This document shows positions 63,687-64,000 of a stretch of DNA of 64,000 bases, piece by piece. Each line of letters starts with the position of its first letter. The stretch's first letter is position 1. The stretch lies in NCBI RefSeq assembly GCF_017745675.1, contig NZ_JAFLJM010000018.1, forward strand, positions 1 through 64,000. The letters are read 5' to 3'. The position numbers and the translations under genes are program-made. The notes under the pieces were generated by a model that was not told the DNA's origin, did no database searches, and saw nothing but the letters and a program-made list of their open reading frames with translations. This stretch comes from Alkalihalobacillus sp. BA299. Lineage in GTDB: Bacteria; Bacillota; Bacilli; Bacillales; Bacillaceae_F.

Positions 63687-63827
63687 ATGAGTAGAAAAGA
63701 ACGTGAAAATATGATCCGCTATATTGAAATGGTTAGAGGAATGGAAAAACATACGTTGTCACATATGACAGATCAAGATATTGAACATATTTATGAAACT
63801 ACTTATATGTATCACGAAAACGAATAG
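63687..63827 (+). CDS. BH0509-like small protein
   Basis: The protein has 46 residues: MSRKERENMIRYIEMVRGM, then EKHTLSHMTDQDIEHIYET. This matches the BH0509 family (short, MSR.ER.NMI...., M(T/S)D.(E/D)IE.IY). AAAGGGG precedes ATG. Function unknown. Confidence 0.7.
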   Translation: MSRKERENMIRYIEMVRGMEKHTLSHMTDQDIEHIYETTYMYHENE

Positions 63828-63844
63828 AATACTTGGTTAACAAA

Positions 63845-63912
63845 GAGGCGACTCATAGCTGTATGTGCTCCTTATTCTTACACATGAAGCCACGCTTTGA
63901 GTCGACCTTTTT
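63845..63912. terminator. long hairpin between converging genes
   Basis: AGGCGACTCA (63846-63855) pairs with TGAGTCGACCT (63898-63908, one bulge) over a 42-nt loop, followed by T5. It ends the BH0509-like gene and perhaps the minus-strand gene at the window edge. Confidence 0.55.
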
Positions 63913-63920
63913 GAACCTAT

Positions 63921-64000
63921 TTAATCACGTTTACGAAGCTGTTTTAATGAATAAAACGTTCCTCTCCAAACAATACCACCACGAATCGTTGTGAGGAGAG
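63921..64000 (-). CDS. C-terminal end of an unidentified protein (partial)
   Basis: A minus-strand frame enters from the right edge and reads LLTTIRGGIVWRGTFYSLK then QLRKRD before TAA. The RGGIVWRGTFYSL piece resembles C-termini of family 2 glycosyltransferases (carotenoid-type), but only 25 residues are visible. Confidence 0.4.
   Translation of the reverse strand, partial: LLTTIRGGIVWRGTFYSLKQLRKRD

Overview
The window looks like chromosomal DNA of an endospore-forming Bacillaceae species. It is AT-rich, has strong AGGAGG-type ribosome binding sites and many TTG starts, and carries families typical of bacilli: DUF421/DUF1657 spore-membrane proteins, YfhD, CWC and BH0509 small proteins, YesMN-type two-component proteins, KinA/KinE-like kinases, RocF and a CspB-like protein. 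The genus cannot be fixed from sequence alone. No rRNA, tRNA, CRISPR array or prophage was seen.

Layout. 1-1.2 kb: the end of an IS3-family transposase beside a decapitated MFS transporter. 1.3-5 kb: a cluster of DUF421, DUF1657 and DUF4363 genes, including a DUF421-DUF1657 fusion of the 2Duf type. 5-11 kb: two potassium-channel genes, two paralogous UspA proteins around a SulP anion transporter, a methyltransferase and an excisionase-type HTH protein. 11-17 kb: a DadA-like oxidoreductase, small proteins, a nitrilase-fold hydrolase and a pair of acyl-CoA dehydrogenases behind a Crp/Fnr-type palindrome. 17-24 kb: a CUT1 sugar ABC transporter without its own ATPase, followed by a YesM/YesN sensor and regulator.

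24-36 kb is the most unusual part, a signalling island. It holds a Cache-domain sensor kinase, a PilZ protein, a three-gene operon (double-domain KaiC-like ATPase, small winged-helix-like protein, PocR-GAF-LuxR regulator), a large PAS-PAS-GGDEF-EAL-PAS-histidine kinase fusion, and two c-di-GMP-I (GEMM) riboswitches. The first riboswitch precedes a terminator and a Myb/MerR-like DNA-binding protein. The second leads into broken genes, including a truncated flagellar stator gene. Together these could make (fusion enzyme), bind (PilZ) and read (riboswitches) c-di-GMP and connect it to a sporulation-type kinase.

36-64 kb is mostly housekeeping and accessory metabolism: a radical SAM/SPASM protein, a HAD phosphatase, a PAS/GAF sensor kinase, a DinG-like helicase, arginase with a YjiH-family membrane protein, cold-shock protein, Ca2+/cation exchanger, enoyl-CoA hydratase with thioesterase, CorC-type protein, IrrE-like metallopeptidase, DEDDh exonuclease, UPF1-like helicase, KtrA/C-type RCK protein, ExoA, a further PAS kinase and an NlpC/P60 hydrolase.

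Two repeat families are dispersed through the window. One is a 185-bp MITE present three times (8557, 30709, 36914), each copy flanked by an 8-bp AT-rich direct repeat and able to fold into a three-hairpin cloverleaf with compensatory changes between copies. The other is a mosaic palindromic repeat of about 110-160 bp, found at five places, all in the same orientation. Most starts below were moved from the longest reading frame to the codon with the best-placed ribosome binding site.
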